Shown piece by piece: positions 33,608 through 42,226 of a stretch of 64,000 bases of DNA. The DNA is taken from positions 1 to 64,000 of the forward strand of contig CAYTGL010000007.1 in NCBI GenBank assembly GCA_964437335.1. The letters are read 5' to 3'. The notes beneath the pieces were generated by a model. It did no database searches, had not been told where the DNA came from, and worked only from the letters and a program-made list of their open reading frames with translations. Position numbers and translations under genes: made by a program. The stretch's first letter is position 1. Each line of letters starts with the position of its first letter. The DNA is from JAITWN01 sp964437335. Lineage in GTDB: Bacteria > Pseudomonadota > Gammaproteobacteria > SZUA-140.

Positions 33608-35977
33608 TCAACATCGATCATGGAACCAAACAGGCCGGACGTCCTCTTGCTGATTCACGACGTGTGTAAGGTCAGTTGCCGTCATTGAGGAAATGCGAAG
33701 ATCAAGCCGACCGTCATTGGGGAGGCTATCGTGGCCGAATGGGATTTGTTCCTCACTTGTCACAAACGCCACTGGTCCGCTACGAACCTCTCCCACCCTC
33801 AGGTTCCGCCTATCATCTCGGTTGACATTCAACCCACCAGTGCATCCCTTGACTCGCAGCATCTTGTACATCGGGCGCTCTGCACAGAATGTAAATGTAC
33901 AGAGCCTTGGGCCGGGCGCAAGCAGCCAGCAATGCAAATTGAGGTAATACGGGCTCTGCGGTAGCACCGCCGTTTCCCATCCAGACTGTAGATCGTGACA
34001 TTCGAGGTGCGTCTTGCCATTCTTGGACGCAACGGTATACGTGGGAAAGGAAGCTGGGGTCTCTGACATACAGTGGCCAAGGCGATAAGCCAGATAGTGC
34101 TCCTTCGCAAAGCGGCATAGCTTGACGAACTGATCCATGAAGACGGGACTGCAAGTCAGGAAAACCACGTCTACTCCTAAACCAATAGAGGACAGAAATC
34201 CCTGAACTAACAATTCATCCGAATAGAACAGTGTCTCGTCGGTGCGACGTCGGCTACCTTCTTCGGCTATAAGTCGCCCACGTCTTCCTGCATAGTGCTC
34301 AACGATTTGAGGCCATTCGTCGGCTGGTGACACTCGGCCATGTTCCCGTTCGACTTGTCGCTGAATTACGTCGCCGTACTGTTTTCGGAACGCAAGCAGG
34401 GCCAGATAGTAGCCAAAGCCGTGCGCATAGTCCTGGTCGGTTGGCGAGAAGACATCAAGCGTCCGCTGTCCTCGTTCAATGGCACTTTGAAGTTTGGGCA
34501 CAGCAGAATCCACGACGCTTTCAAGAACCTTCAGCGTCGTTGCAAACCGCCGTTGGATTAGCGCATCGCTGACGCAGTCGGCGATGCTTGACCGAAGCAC
34601 CGAGTCGTCACACATAATGATTGCGGATGGCTCGGCATATCGAATGGCCGTGGCCAGTGTCTCATCGTCAAAATCAAACCACTCAGGCTGAATGCTAAAC
34701 ATCAGCCGTTCTTCAAGGCGAAAGCTTGCAAGGTCAATTCCCAACGAGGGAGTTGCTTCGGTAATAGCCGGACCGACTCTTGCACGCCTGAAATGCTCAA
34801 CTTCATGAAGCGCATAGTCAAGATCGATTGCAGACGACTGCCAGGGACCACATTGCACGCTCTTTTCTTTGCCGATGAAGACGTGACCAGCGATGGCCTC
34901 TGCGAAAGGTGGCGATACACAGAGTCGGATGCGTTGCCCTTGCACATCAGTAACACCTCTCTCCAAGACGCTCGACATCTCCGTTTCTGCGCAGTAACTC
35001 AGCCTGCTGATCTTCATATGCGGACCATGTCCGCCCAGCCTGTTACAGGACACGACTTCCCAGTTGCGTTCCCTTGGAAGCACCCATTCCGTGAACTTTC
35101 GTGGCAACAACAACAGCTTCGTGGGCTCAAACACGTTGCTGAGGAAATCATCACCGACATCTTGAACGATAAGATTGTCCGGTGCAGTCTTGTACGAGTC
35201 GGCGATCAAGAGCGAGCGGTAGTCGGTATCTAGCAGGTAGAGCGCTTTGTAGAACTGCTCTATCAAATCGGCATCTCTTGTCAGAATCGCCGTCTCTCGC
35301 CCCGAAAGGATGGCGTTGACAATTGCACACACGACAAGCTGTTCGTCGGCAAGAAAATTGGGCTTTTCCGCATCTGCCAATCCCTTCCGGGCAAGAACTA
35401 TGCCTCGGTCCCTGACGATCTTCTGAAGTTCTCGTGAAACATCGTCATGACTTGGTTCCTCACCTCGCTTTTTCCTCAACTGCTGAGCCACTCCAATTCC
35501 TATTAGCTTTCTGCATCCGAGAAGCTCTATGTAGCGTCTGGCGTTTTCTCGGATGTTTGAGGGCCACGCCGTCGTGTCGAGGATCTCCACTCTTGAGTCA
35601 CCCGCATCGATCAGCTTCAGTAGGGCATCACGGATCGGCTCGTTAGCGAATGGTCGGTTTCGCCAGTCTTCCAATTCAGACCAAACAAGCGGCGTAAATA
35701 CGATTTGCCGAGTCAGAAGCGCCTCCCAGACCTTCCACGGGATCTCCTGGCGGTCAAAGAATGAAGAATCCATGAAGAACTTGGCGTCTGAAAGCGACGA
35801 CTGCTCAATCATTTGGGCGAGTGAATTCCAATCAATGTGAGCCTCGTCCTGACTCCACCCAAGTCGCATGATGGGCTGGCGGTTTTCGGGCGTCTCAGAG
35901 GGACCGAGTACATCATGCGTGCCATCCAGTCCGAATGGACGGTCGAAATACTGGAGTGTTACGTTACGTTTGGCCAT
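33608..35977 (-). CDS. Large protein with two PIN-like nuclease domains
   Basis: 789 aa. Domain 1 (about 63-242) has a PIN acidic set: D70 (AKFFMDSSFF), E101 (LVWSELEDW), D211 (LADEQLVVCAIVNAI) and D235/D237 (AILTRDADLIEQF). A second PIN-like unit spans about 450-620: SAIIMCDDSVLRSS, YSDELLVQGFLSSIGLGVDV, VFLTCSPVFMDQF, where the last Asp of the usual TxD is replaced (TCS), so it may be degenerate. A beta-rich region of about 200 aa separates them and a C-terminal domain of 170 aa follows. Base composition is lower in GC than its neighbours. It lacks the shared box, so it is probably a cargo gene. A role in defence or RNA decay is inferred from the PIN fold only. Confidence 0.6.
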   Translation of the reverse strand: MAKRNVTLQYFDRPFGLDGTHDVLGPSETPENRQPIMRLGWSQDEAHIDWNSLAQMIEQSSLSDAKFFMDSSFFDRQEIPWKVWEALLTRQIVFTPLVWSELEDWRNRPFANEPIRDALLKLIDAGDSRVEILDTTAWPSNIRENARRYIELLGCRKLIGIGVAQQLRKKRGEEPSHDDVSRELQKIVRDRGIVLARKGLADAEKPNFLADEQLVVCAIVNAILSGRETAILTRDADLIEQFYKALYLLDTDYRSLLIADSYKTAPDNLIVQDVGDDFLSNVFEPTKLLLLPRKFTEWVLPRERNWEVVSCNRLGGHGPHMKISRLSYCAETEMSSVLERGVTDVQGQRIRLCVSPPFAEAIAGHVFIGKEKSVQCGPWQSSAIDLDYALHEVEHFRRARVGPAITEATPSLGIDLASFRLEERLMFSIQPEWFDFDDETLATAIRYAEPSAIIMCDDSVLRSSIADCVSDALIQRRFATTLKVLESVVDSAVPKLQSAIERGQRTLDVFSPTDQDYAHGFGYYLALLAFRKQYGDVIQRQVEREHGRVSPADEWPQIVEHYAGRRGRLIAEEGSRRRTDETLFYSDELLVQGFLSSIGLGVDVVFLTCSPVFMDQFVKLCRFAKEHYLAYRLGHCMSETPASFPTYTVASKNGKTHLECHDLQSGWETAVLPQSPYYLNLHCWLLAPGPRLCTFTFCAERPMYKMLRVKGCTGGLNVNRDDRRNLRVGEVRSGPVAFVTSEEQIPFGHDSLPNDGRLDLRISSMTATDLTHVVNQQEDVRPVWFHDRC

Positions 35978-36371
35978 TGATTGATCCCTCTTGCCTACGT
36001 GTCCATTTTATAGACTCCGTGACCGTGGTGTGGTTCGCAAGCCACCGGTCCGTCCTTAGAGAGTGTTCGACGCTACGATTGGGATTGTGGCGTTGAAACT
36101 TGTTCAAAAACTCTTCTCGTAATCCAATTCCCCAGAGTGTTGCCGGTCATTGTGAGGGTTGACATCTTTAGCACTGCTCCAACAGGCAACTCGCACCGGC
36201 GGCCTGCGCTGCTTCTGTTTTGCACTATAGCGGGAGAATGCTTTCCCGAAAACTCAGACGCTGCGTTGCGTCAATAGACAAGATTGGCGCAAGCGATTCG
36301 GCGTCTGTGAAGCTGTCGTGATAATATCGAGCAACAAACCGACCAATAGGTTCCCTGAAAAGCGGTGTTTC
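35978..36371. other. Intergenic region between the double-PIN gene and the integrase
   Basis: 394 bp without a supported gene. As the region next to the 3' end of an integrase it is a place to look for an attachment site, but no tRNA or obvious direct repeat was recognised by eye. Confidence 0.35.
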
Positions 36372-37280
36372 TCAATACCCCATCCTCTCGGCCGCCTCCC
36401 CCAACTCGTCTTGATTCCGTTGCGTGTAGCGGGCCGTCGTCGAGATCGATTCGTGGCCGAGAATCTGGGCGAGCGACACCAAGTCGTTGTCGTTCTCGGA
36501 CAGGAACCGCTTGGCGAAGCTGTGGCGTAGGGCATGCGGATGAAACCGAACACCGGTGATGGCCTGGTACTTGGAGCAGATGTTCCGCACGCCTCGGTCG
36601 GTCAATGCGCCCCGTTCACCGACGAAGACCTTCGGCGAATCGATCGGCGGTCGTGAGTCCAGATACGCCTGCAACGTGCGCCGGGCTTGAAGCGGCAGCG
36701 GCACCGTCCGTTGCTTGCGGCCCTTGCCGCTTCGGAAGGTCGCTGAGCCCGAGCGATCCCCGATCACGATGTCGTGCAGTTCCAAATCGACGATGTCACC
36801 GATGCGGCAGCCGGTGAACAGCATCAAGTGGAAGATGGCGCTGGCTCGCAGATCGCCACGCAGTTCGGCTTCACGAAGCAGCTTCCGAACTTGGCTGCGG
36901 TCGAGGCCCTGCGGCGCAAGTGACTGCTTGCGAAGTTGCTTCACCTTCGCCGCTGGGTTCGAGCCAACGTGACCGGTCTCCAGCAACCAGGTGAAGAACT
37001 TTCGCAGGGTGACCAGGCGGCGATTCACGGTAGCGACCGCCTTCCCGTCGTCACGCTGGGCTTGGCGAAAATCGGCGACGTCACGTACGGTCACTCGGCC
37101 GACACGAAACGCCTCAGCGTTGGCGACGGAGAACCAGCGGGCGAACGATCGCACGTCCTGGATCATCGCCCGCCTCGTCTCGGGCGAGAAGTCATCGCCG
37201 TCGAGGAACTGGTTGAGGAGGGCTTCCTCGTCTGGACCGACATGGATGCCTCGGAAAGGATTACCACTCGAATTCTTCAC
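36372..37280 (-). CDS. Tyrosine recombinase / integrase (XerC/D-like)
   Basis: 302 aa. The N-terminal SAM-like core-binding domain (1-115) includes DVRSFARWFSVANAEAFRVG and TVNRRLVTLRKFFTWLLETG. The catalytic domain has all six residues: R159 (GCRIGD), K186 (RSGKGRK), H249 and R252 (HPHALRHSF), H276 (LGHESIS) and Y285 (TTARYTQ). It catalyses site-specific strand exchange and is the likely integrase of the element. It is the last gene of an ATPase-HTH-integrase run on the minus strand. The IntI-specific extra patch was not recognised. Confidence 0.92.
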   Translation of the reverse strand: MKNSSGNPFRGIHVGPDEEALLNQFLDGDDFSPETRRAMIQDVRSFARWFSVANAEAFRVGRVTVRDVADFRQAQRDDGKAVATVNRRLVTLRKFFTWLLETGHVGSNPAAKVKQLRKQSLAPQGLDRSQVRKLLREAELRGDLRASAIFHLMLFTGCRIGDIVDLELHDIVIGDRSGSATFRSGKGRKQRTVPLPLQARRTLQAYLDSRPPIDSPKVFVGERGALTDRGVRNICSKYQAITGVRFHPHALRHSFAKRFLSENDNDLVSLAQILGHESISTTARYTQRNQDELGEAAERMGY

Positions 37281-37358
37281 GCTTTATTCCTCGCTTTCAG
37301 ACACACTTCTGGCGCTGAGTGCGCCAAACCCGACCGGTATTCTCGATTACTTCCCCGG

Positions 37359-37829
37359 TTATCTGGACGAGTCCCGACTCTGAATGCTCACGAACACGGC
37401 CCGCAAGACCTCGGCCGGATCGACCTCGGCGGTCCCCTGGGGGAAGACCTCGGCCAGCGCTGCCTCGACCTGGCTGGTGGTGACCGCCGTCAGTCCGAGC
37501 GACTTCAAGCCCGAGATCAACTCGGCGTGCTTGGCGGTCGCCTTCGGCTTGGGCGCTTTCTTCGGAGTGACAACTTTGGTCGTTCCGAAGTCACGATGTC
37601 GAGAGTAGAAGACGATCGGCTTGCCGTTCACTCCGCAGTTGGTGCGCCGGACATGCACGCACTGCCGCTGAAGATCCTGGTCGTACACCGGCCGACCGCT
37701 CAGTTCATCGATCTTCGGCGGTGGAAAGATGCCTTCGTTCTTCAACTGGTAGAACCTTGCCCTGGACAATCCGACCATGCGGGCCATCTCAGTGACCGAG
37801 ACAACGGCTTTGCTGATTTCGACGTTCAA
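37359..37829 (-). CDS. HTH protein, MerR/AlpA-like, possible excision or regulatory factor
   Basis: 156 aa. Residues 8-45 (AVVSVTEMARMVGLSRARFY, QLKNEGIFPPPKID, GRPVYDQDLQRQC) form a MerR-like winged HTH with the typical Y-T/D pattern of excisionases. A basic Pro/Lys linker (VTPKKAPKPKATAKH) precedes a helical C-terminus. It sits 12 bp after the ATPase and 78 bp before the integrase on the same strand, the expected place for a recombination directionality factor. Confidence 0.75.
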   Translation of the reverse strand: MNVEISKAVVSVTEMARMVGLSRARFYQLKNEGIFPPPKIDELSGRPVYDQDLQRQCVHVRRTNCGVNGKPIVFYSRHRDFGTTKVVTPKKAPKPKATAKHAELISGLKSLGLTAVTTSQVEAALAEVFPQGTAEVDPAEVLRAVFVSIQSRDSSR

Positions 37830-37841
37830 TGGACATGACTC

Positions 37842-38786
37842 CTACAGAGATTGGTCAACAATCTGACGCTGAACGTGCTCACGACCGAGCGCCGTGAGTT
37901 CCCGGCGACCCTGGTCGTCTTTGCACACCAAGTCGGCCCGAATCAGGTACGGTTCGATCACTTCGGTGATCGTTCTGGTCGGCAATCCAATCCTCGAAGC
38001 GATCACGTTGAGTCGGCAGGCACCATCAACCAGTACGGTGAGGTACTTCCTCTCGGTGGGGCCGCAGCCAACATCATCGAGACCTTCCAACTTGCACGCC
38101 TGAAGCAGGTGATCGAAAGCGATTGACGTGTCGGCCCTGCTTCGTGCGCACCGGCGGCACGACTGAAGCAGACGAAGTGCCAGGCGAGGTGTTCCTCTTG
38201 AACGCTTGGCGATGTCGTCGAGGACCAATCCATCAACCGACCAGCCCAGCGCCTGGATGCGGGAACGAAGAAGCTGAACGAGGTCGTCTTCCGAATAGAA
38301 GTCGAGCCGCAAGACAAGCTTCATCCTGTCACGCAGAGGTTGGAGTAGGCAGTATTCGTCAGTCGTCGAGAGCAGCAACGTGAACTCCTGAAGTGGGATG
38401 CTCTGGACGGTGTTTCTCCCGCTCACGATTACCTTGCGTTGATCGAGGGCCAAGTACAGCGCTGTCTGAAATGGCTTCGCCAGTTCGTGGCACTCGTCGA
38501 TGTGAACGACGTCCCGCTGCTTGGCTCGGAGCAACAGGGCGTTGAGATCGGCGTTGCTGGTGATCGTCTGACCGAGGATGTCGTGAAAATCGCTGGCCAT
38601 CTCTTGTGCGATGACCGAAGCGAGTTGGCTCTTGCCCAAGCCAGGCGGTCCAACCAAGAGGGCGTCGTCGAACTTCTTGTTGTCCTGTTGTGCGGCGTCG
38701 ATCGCCACCTCGACCTGGGCGATCACGCCCCGCTGGCCGATGAGGTGGCGAATCGACGTCGGTCGTGCGTCGTTGATCTCTTTCAC
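37842..38786 (-). CDS. RuvB-like AAA+ ATPase of the integrative element
   Basis: 314 aa from the GTG at 38786, with AAGGAG upstream. Motifs: IRHLIGQRGVIAQVEVAI, Walker A VGPPGLGKSQ (46-53), Walker B VVHIDECHEL (DECH 97-100), sensor LLLSTTDEYC, arginine-finger region LRDRMKLVLRLDFYSEDDLV, and a C-terminal winged helix (GPTERKYLTVLVDGACRLNV, LPTRTITEVIEPYLIRADLV). This is the RuvB layout, including the winged helix. Its DECH box and location next to the HTH and integrase genes suggest an element-borne version, perhaps aiding recombination or acting as a clamp-like helicase. Box copy 9 lies 64 nt upstream. Confidence 0.85.
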   Translation of the reverse strand: MKEINDARPTSIRHLIGQRGVIAQVEVAIDAAQQDNKKFDDALLVGPPGLGKSQLASVIAQEMASDFHDILGQTITSNADLNALLLRAKQRDVVHIDECHELAKPFQTALYLALDQRKVIVSGRNTVQSIPLQEFTLLLSTTDEYCLLQPLRDRMKLVLRLDFYSEDDLVQLLRSRIQALGWSVDGLVLDDIAKRSRGTPRLALRLLQSCRRCARSRADTSIAFDHLLQACKLEGLDDVGCGPTERKYLTVLVDGACRLNVIASRIGLPTRTITEVIEPYLIRADLVCKDDQGRRELTALGREHVQRQIVDQSL

Positions 38787-38849
38787 GGATGTGGCTCCTT
38801 TCGCACCGCAAGGCGGTCGGTTGTCGGTGGTGTTGTTGCGGGCACCACC

Positions 38850-38869
38850 GAAGGTACAACTCAACCGAC
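38850..38869 (-). promoter_or_regulatory. Shared upstream box, copy 9
   Basis: GTCGGTTGAGTTGTACCTTC in gene direction, 64 nt before the ATPase start. This copy matches the consensus perfectly. Confidence 0.7.
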
Positions 38870-38891
38870 TCGGTTTTGGCTGAATCAGCCT

Positions 38892-38921
38892 GCCTCCCGC
38901 CCGCTTCGCCGGGCGGGAGGC
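38892..38921 (-). terminator. 12-bp hairpin
   Basis: GCCTCCCGCCCG (38892-38903) pairs with CGGGCGGGAGGC (38910-38921). By the pattern of the array it should terminate a minus-strand gene to its right, but no such gene is seen. Confidence 0.6.
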
Positions 38922-39063
38922 TCGCCAAAACAATTCACCCCTGTTCAACGGCGAAATTCCCCGATTCACCTTCCGCCGTGTTCAGGCGGGCAAACTGAAC
39001 ACAAATCGGGTAGAAATGAGACGTGAAGTGGTCAGAGGTCGGTCGGGAATTGGACAATCAGAG

Positions 39064-39086
39064 CCGCCGAGCCGAAGGCTCGGCGG
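39064..39086. terminator. 10-bp hairpin at the right edge of the array
   Basis: CCGCCGAGCC (39064-39073) pairs with GGCTCGGCGG (39077-39086) around GAA. Confidence 0.55.
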
Positions 39087-39126
39087 GTGGTCAAGGCAGT
39101 GACGAAATGCGAGAATTGATTTGGAA

Positions 39127-39537
39127 TCATTCCCATAAAGCGCCCACTCCCCAAAACCCCCGCCGCCTGGCTCGAAGAGATCAAGCTGGCGATCGACGCC
39201 GCCCGAGAAGCCGAGCCGTTTGGGGCGCTGATCGGCCATGACATCACCGACGCCAACCTGTTCCACCTGGCCCCGGTCGTTGCCCTCAAGTTCCGGGGTC
39301 TCGATTACCGGGACGAGAAGCTGCGATAAAAGGTCACCGAGGGAGCACTCGCCAGCTACGTCGCCAATTCAGATCCTGAAGGAATCGATCACGGCCTGGA
39401 GCAGAGGCCGCTGCTTGCCTTCGCCCTGTGCTACGTCGTGGCCCATTTCGTGCTGGACCTGGTTGACGAGCGGCAGACCGAGGAGATCATGGCATTCTGC
39501 GAAGAGGAATTTGGTTCAGCAGGGAGTCTAAGTGAGA
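39127..39537 (+). pseudogene. Hypothetical gene interrupted by one in-frame stop
   Basis: One frame reads protein-like on both sides of a TAA near 39327-39329. Before it are KTPAAWLEEIKLAIDAAREA, ALIGHDITDANLFHLAP and ALKFRGLDYRDEKLR. After it are KVTEGALASYVANSDPEGID, LAFALCYVVAHFVLDLVDER and FCEEEFGSAGS. No normal start codon lies between the upstream stop and the first part. The gene is probably decayed. It ends just before the next gene start at 39539. Confidence 0.55.
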
Positions 39538-39538
39538 A

Positions 39539-40447
39539 GTGACGCAAACGGCGGCTTCCCGAAGCTTCGAGGCGTGGCACATGAAGTTCCCCAGCTACTG
39601 GTCCAAGGCGACTGCTACAGAAGTCGATTGTGGCGGCAAACAAGTGGCGGCATCGTGCTGGCGCTGGTCAGATACCAGCAAGGAAGACGCCCATCGGTCC
39701 GCCCTGGCGGCTGCGCATCAGGTATTGCAGCGGATCATGCGTGGCGACCACCTCGGCGATTACTCGTACGGACAGCGGCGGTTTCGAGAGGAGGTCATCG
39801 AATCTCAAACGGATCTCCAAGGCAATTTGGTGATCGCCGTCACCCGGAACTCCTATGGAGTTCTCGTGCTGAACACTGCCAACGTCATGTTCATCGACGT
39901 GGATCTGTCGCCGATAACAATAAGAGCAAGGTTACGGTACTTTTTCTCCCAGCTCTTCGGAGGCAAGGGACCATCTCCGGAAAAACAACAAATCACGAAA
40001 ACGATGTCCAGGCTGGACGAGTTCCTCAGCCGGAATCTCGATTGGGGTGTGCGGCTCTATCGAACTTCGGCTGGGTTACGGATGCTGGTCACACACGCTC
40101 TGTTTGATCCATGTGCTGATTCAACGCAGGTACAATTGGACGCAGTGGGTGCCGACCCGTTGTACACCCGGCTCTGTCGAAACCAGGAATGCTTCCGGGC
40201 AAGGCTGACGCCCAAACCCTGGAGGTGCGGCCACACTCCGAATCGGATTGCCTGGCCCCAGGAGACGGATGAAGACAGACGATGCCTTGAGGCGTGGCTG
40301 GCTGAGTACGAAAGGCGTCAGTCGGGATACGCAACTTGCCGTTTTGTCGGCACGCTTGGTAACCAGTCGATTCATTCCGAAATTGAGCCGGTGATCGAGA
40401 TGCACGATGATTTTACACGGGCTCACCAGGATTTGCCGCTGGCTTGA
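39539..40447 (+). CDS. Conserved hypothetical protein with an FIDVD motif
   Basis: 302 aa with a GTG start at 39539 (AGGGAG at 39521-39526); an ATG at 39581 (MKFPSYWSKA) may be the true start. The protein has VMFIDVDLSP in the middle, LDWGVRLYRTSAGLRMLVTH, PLYTRLCRNQECFRARLTPK and KPWRCG. Uncharacterised proteins with this LCR-QECFRARLTPKPW block are widespread. The DxD strand and following basic block recall archaeo-eukaryotic primase (AEP) folds, but I cannot assign that. It starts a five-gene plus-strand run. Confidence 0.65.
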   Translation: MTQTAASRSFEAWHMKFPSYWSKATATEVDCGGKQVAASCWRWSDTSKEDAHRSALAAAHQVLQRIMRGDHLGDYSYGQRRFREEVIESQTDLQGNLVIAVTRNSYGVLVLNTANVMFIDVDLSPITIRARLRYFFSQLFGGKGPSPEKQQITKTMSRLDEFLSRNLDWGVRLYRTSAGLRMLVTHALFDPCADSTQVQLDAVGADPLYTRLCRNQECFRARLTPKPWRCGHTPNRIAWPQETDEDRRCLEAWLAEYERRQSGYATCRFVGTLGNQSIHSEIEPVIEMHDDFTRAHQDLPLA

Positions 40448-40461
40448 GACGCTTGATTGAG

Positions 40462-40884
40462 ATGGAAGACGAAATGCAGCTACACAAAATTTGGATCGAC
40501 CAGTGCGAAGCCGCCCGAGGGATCGAAGACGAATTCGGGACACAGAAGGCGCTCGACTACCTCGTCGGCGAGAAGTTCCTCAACTTTCTCGAAGCTGCTG
40601 AGACCAACGCCGATTTCCATACGGAGATTCCAGCGTTCGTTGCCGAGATCAAGACGATCTTCGAGCGTTGGCAACTGGCACAGTATTTGGAAACGGCCCG
40701 TGAAACCGAGCCGTTCGATCCGGCGCTGTTCGAGCCCCAGCAGAGCTACCTGTTGGGTGAAGAAGAGATCGAGTTCGACGCCGAGGAGATCGAAGACATG
40801 CGGAGGGACGACATCCGCCAATGCACCCGTGACTTGCTGCTGGTGGAACGGGGGAGGGCGTGGCTGCTAGAGGATGATGCTTGA
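40462..40884 (+). CDS. Conserved small acidic helical protein
   Basis: 140 aa from the ATG at 40462. IWIDQCEAARGIEDEFGTQK, ALDYLVGEKFLNFLEAAETN, IPAFVAEIKTIFERWQLAQY, CTRDLLLVERGRAWLLED: a helical acidic protein type seen in many bacteria without assigned function. It begins 14 bp after the preceding gene. Confidence 0.65.
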   Translation: MEDEMQLHKIWIDQCEAARGIEDEFGTQKALDYLVGEKFLNFLEAAETNADFHTEIPAFVAEIKTIFERWQLAQYLETARETEPFDPALFEPQQSYLLGEEEIEFDAEEIEDMRRDDIRQCTRDLLLVERGRAWLLEDDA

Positions 40885-40947
40885 CGTGCGGCAATGGTGC
40901 GTGCAAGAACCAAGGGCCAACAAGACTGTCGTCTGCGAAAGGCGAAT

Positions 40948-41535
40948 ATGACTTCGGAATGGACAGGGAAGGGAAGCAAACCGCCAGCCGAACCGGTTTA
41001 CGATGTCGAGGCAACCGCCTTCCGTCGCTTCTTTGAACTTCCTGGGGACGAATGGAAATGGCACTTTGATGTGCCTGAGTTCGATCTACGGTTCATCGCT
41101 TTGGATTTCAACCACATCTCCGACTTGGGGACAACCTGGCAGACTTGCCACCCATTTGGCGAGGACTCCGAGCAATTCCGCTGGTATGAGCAGCTCATGG
41201 AAAAGCCGCCTGGCTTGGTCGTCACGCTGTACAACGAGCGGAATTCCAGCATTCGCAATCAGGCTCAGAAACGATGGCATGAGCTGTTTCGTCGAGGCAC
41301 CTGTTGCATTACGGGTTTCGGATATTTTGCCGAGTTGGCGGAAGTGGATGGGCTGGCGTACTACAACACTTCGCTCAGCGGCAAGGGCAGCCAGTATCCT
41401 GACCCGCACTCGAAATTCCTCGTTGCGGAAGACACCTACGTCCTGCTGACCATATCACGTGGCGGCAAAATGGTGGCTGAGATCAAGAGCTTGGCCGGGA
41501 AGGTGCTAAATCGAAGAGAGTTTGCTGCAAAGTGA
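40948..41535 (+). CDS. Possible metallophosphoesterase-associated C-terminal domain protein
   Basis: 195 aa from the ATG at 40948. The block LRFIALDFNHISDLGTTWQT, SEQFRWYEQLMEKP, LVVTLYNERNSSIRN, YYNTSLSGKGSQYPDPHSKF, YVLLTISRGGKMVAEIKSL resembles the C-terminal half of planctomycete metallophosphatase-like proteins. The HD/GDxHG metal motifs of that superfamily are not visible, so this is either a truncated or a stand-alone version. Confidence 0.45.
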   Translation: MTSEWTGKGSKPPAEPVYDVEATAFRRFFELPGDEWKWHFDVPEFDLRFIALDFNHISDLGTTWQTCHPFGEDSEQFRWYEQLMEKPPGLVVTLYNERNSSIRNQAQKRWHELFRRGTCCITGFGYFAELAEVDGLAYYNTSLSGKGSQYPDPHSKFLVAEDTYVLLTISRGGKMVAEIKSLAGKVLNRREFAAK

Positions 41536-41578
41536 CAGCACGATCTGCTGGACTGGTTGCGTGGAGTATTCGCCGACG

Positions 41579-42091
41579 ATGATTCTCCGACTATCCCAAA
41601 AGCTGAACTCCAAAATCAAAGCGGGGGCGCTGCCTGCGGTGCCGTTGGACGAGAACCCATTTGCCGATTGGTCGGCGCATCTTTTCTTGGTACAGCGCAC
41701 GCAGCACATCCTGGTGAGCAATACGAAGTCGCTTTACTCGGTTGTGATGTATGGCAAAGGAATCACCGACGACAGCACCTTCATTAGCCGAACGCTGAGT
41801 TACTTGGGAGAGTTCATGGCAGACGACGGACTGCAATTTATCCACCAGCGTTTCGTTGCCCCCACCACTGGAACCATTCGATTCGCCAAAGCCCTGGATC
41901 GAAGCGTCACAGGTTCAATGAACGAGCTTGTCAAATTTGCGACGGTGTGGCTCCAAGACAATGAAATCTCGCCCTACGAGGTGGGATTCGAGCTGAACGA
42001 CGTGCTGATATCAGCGGCTGCGACGAGCAAATCAGAAAAGTACGGGAAGCCAAGGGAAGCGTTCAAGGCGATGGCGGATGGTATCAAGTAG
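41579..42091 (+). CDS. DUF6933-type protein
   Basis: 170 aa from the ATG at 41579 (MILRLSQKLNSKIKAG). The family pattern is visible: NPFADWSAHLFLVQRTQHIL, VSNTKSLYSVVMYGKGITDD, GLQFIHQRFVAPTTGTIRFA, RSVTGSMNELV, WLQDNEISPYEVGFELNDVL. Function unknown. Confidence 0.7.
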   Translation: MILRLSQKLNSKIKAGALPAVPLDENPFADWSAHLFLVQRTQHILVSNTKSLYSVVMYGKGITDDSTFISRTLSYLGEFMADDGLQFIHQRFVAPTTGTIRFAKALDRSVTGSMNELVKFATVWLQDNEISPYEVGFELNDVLISAAATSKSEKYGKPREAFKAMADGIK

Positions 42092-42226
42092 CCCTAAATA
42101 GTTGCCAATGGTTCTCAAGATCGGGGATTTGTGGACAGTGCGTGGTGCAACGCATTTGTGGGTGTTGGCCTAGGCCGGGCGAGAACATCACGTTGGGAAA
42201 GTGCGAAGATTGAAAGGAGTTCCGCA

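Noticed and set aside
36936..37838. 300-aa plus-strand ORF opposite the integrase and HTH genes
   Set aside because: Antisense to an intact integrase and HTH protein.
40126..40145. Sequence resembling the shared upstream box (GCAGGTACAATTGGACGCAG)
   Set aside because: It lies inside a plus-strand coding region, matches only the AGGTACAATT part and precedes no minus-strand gene.
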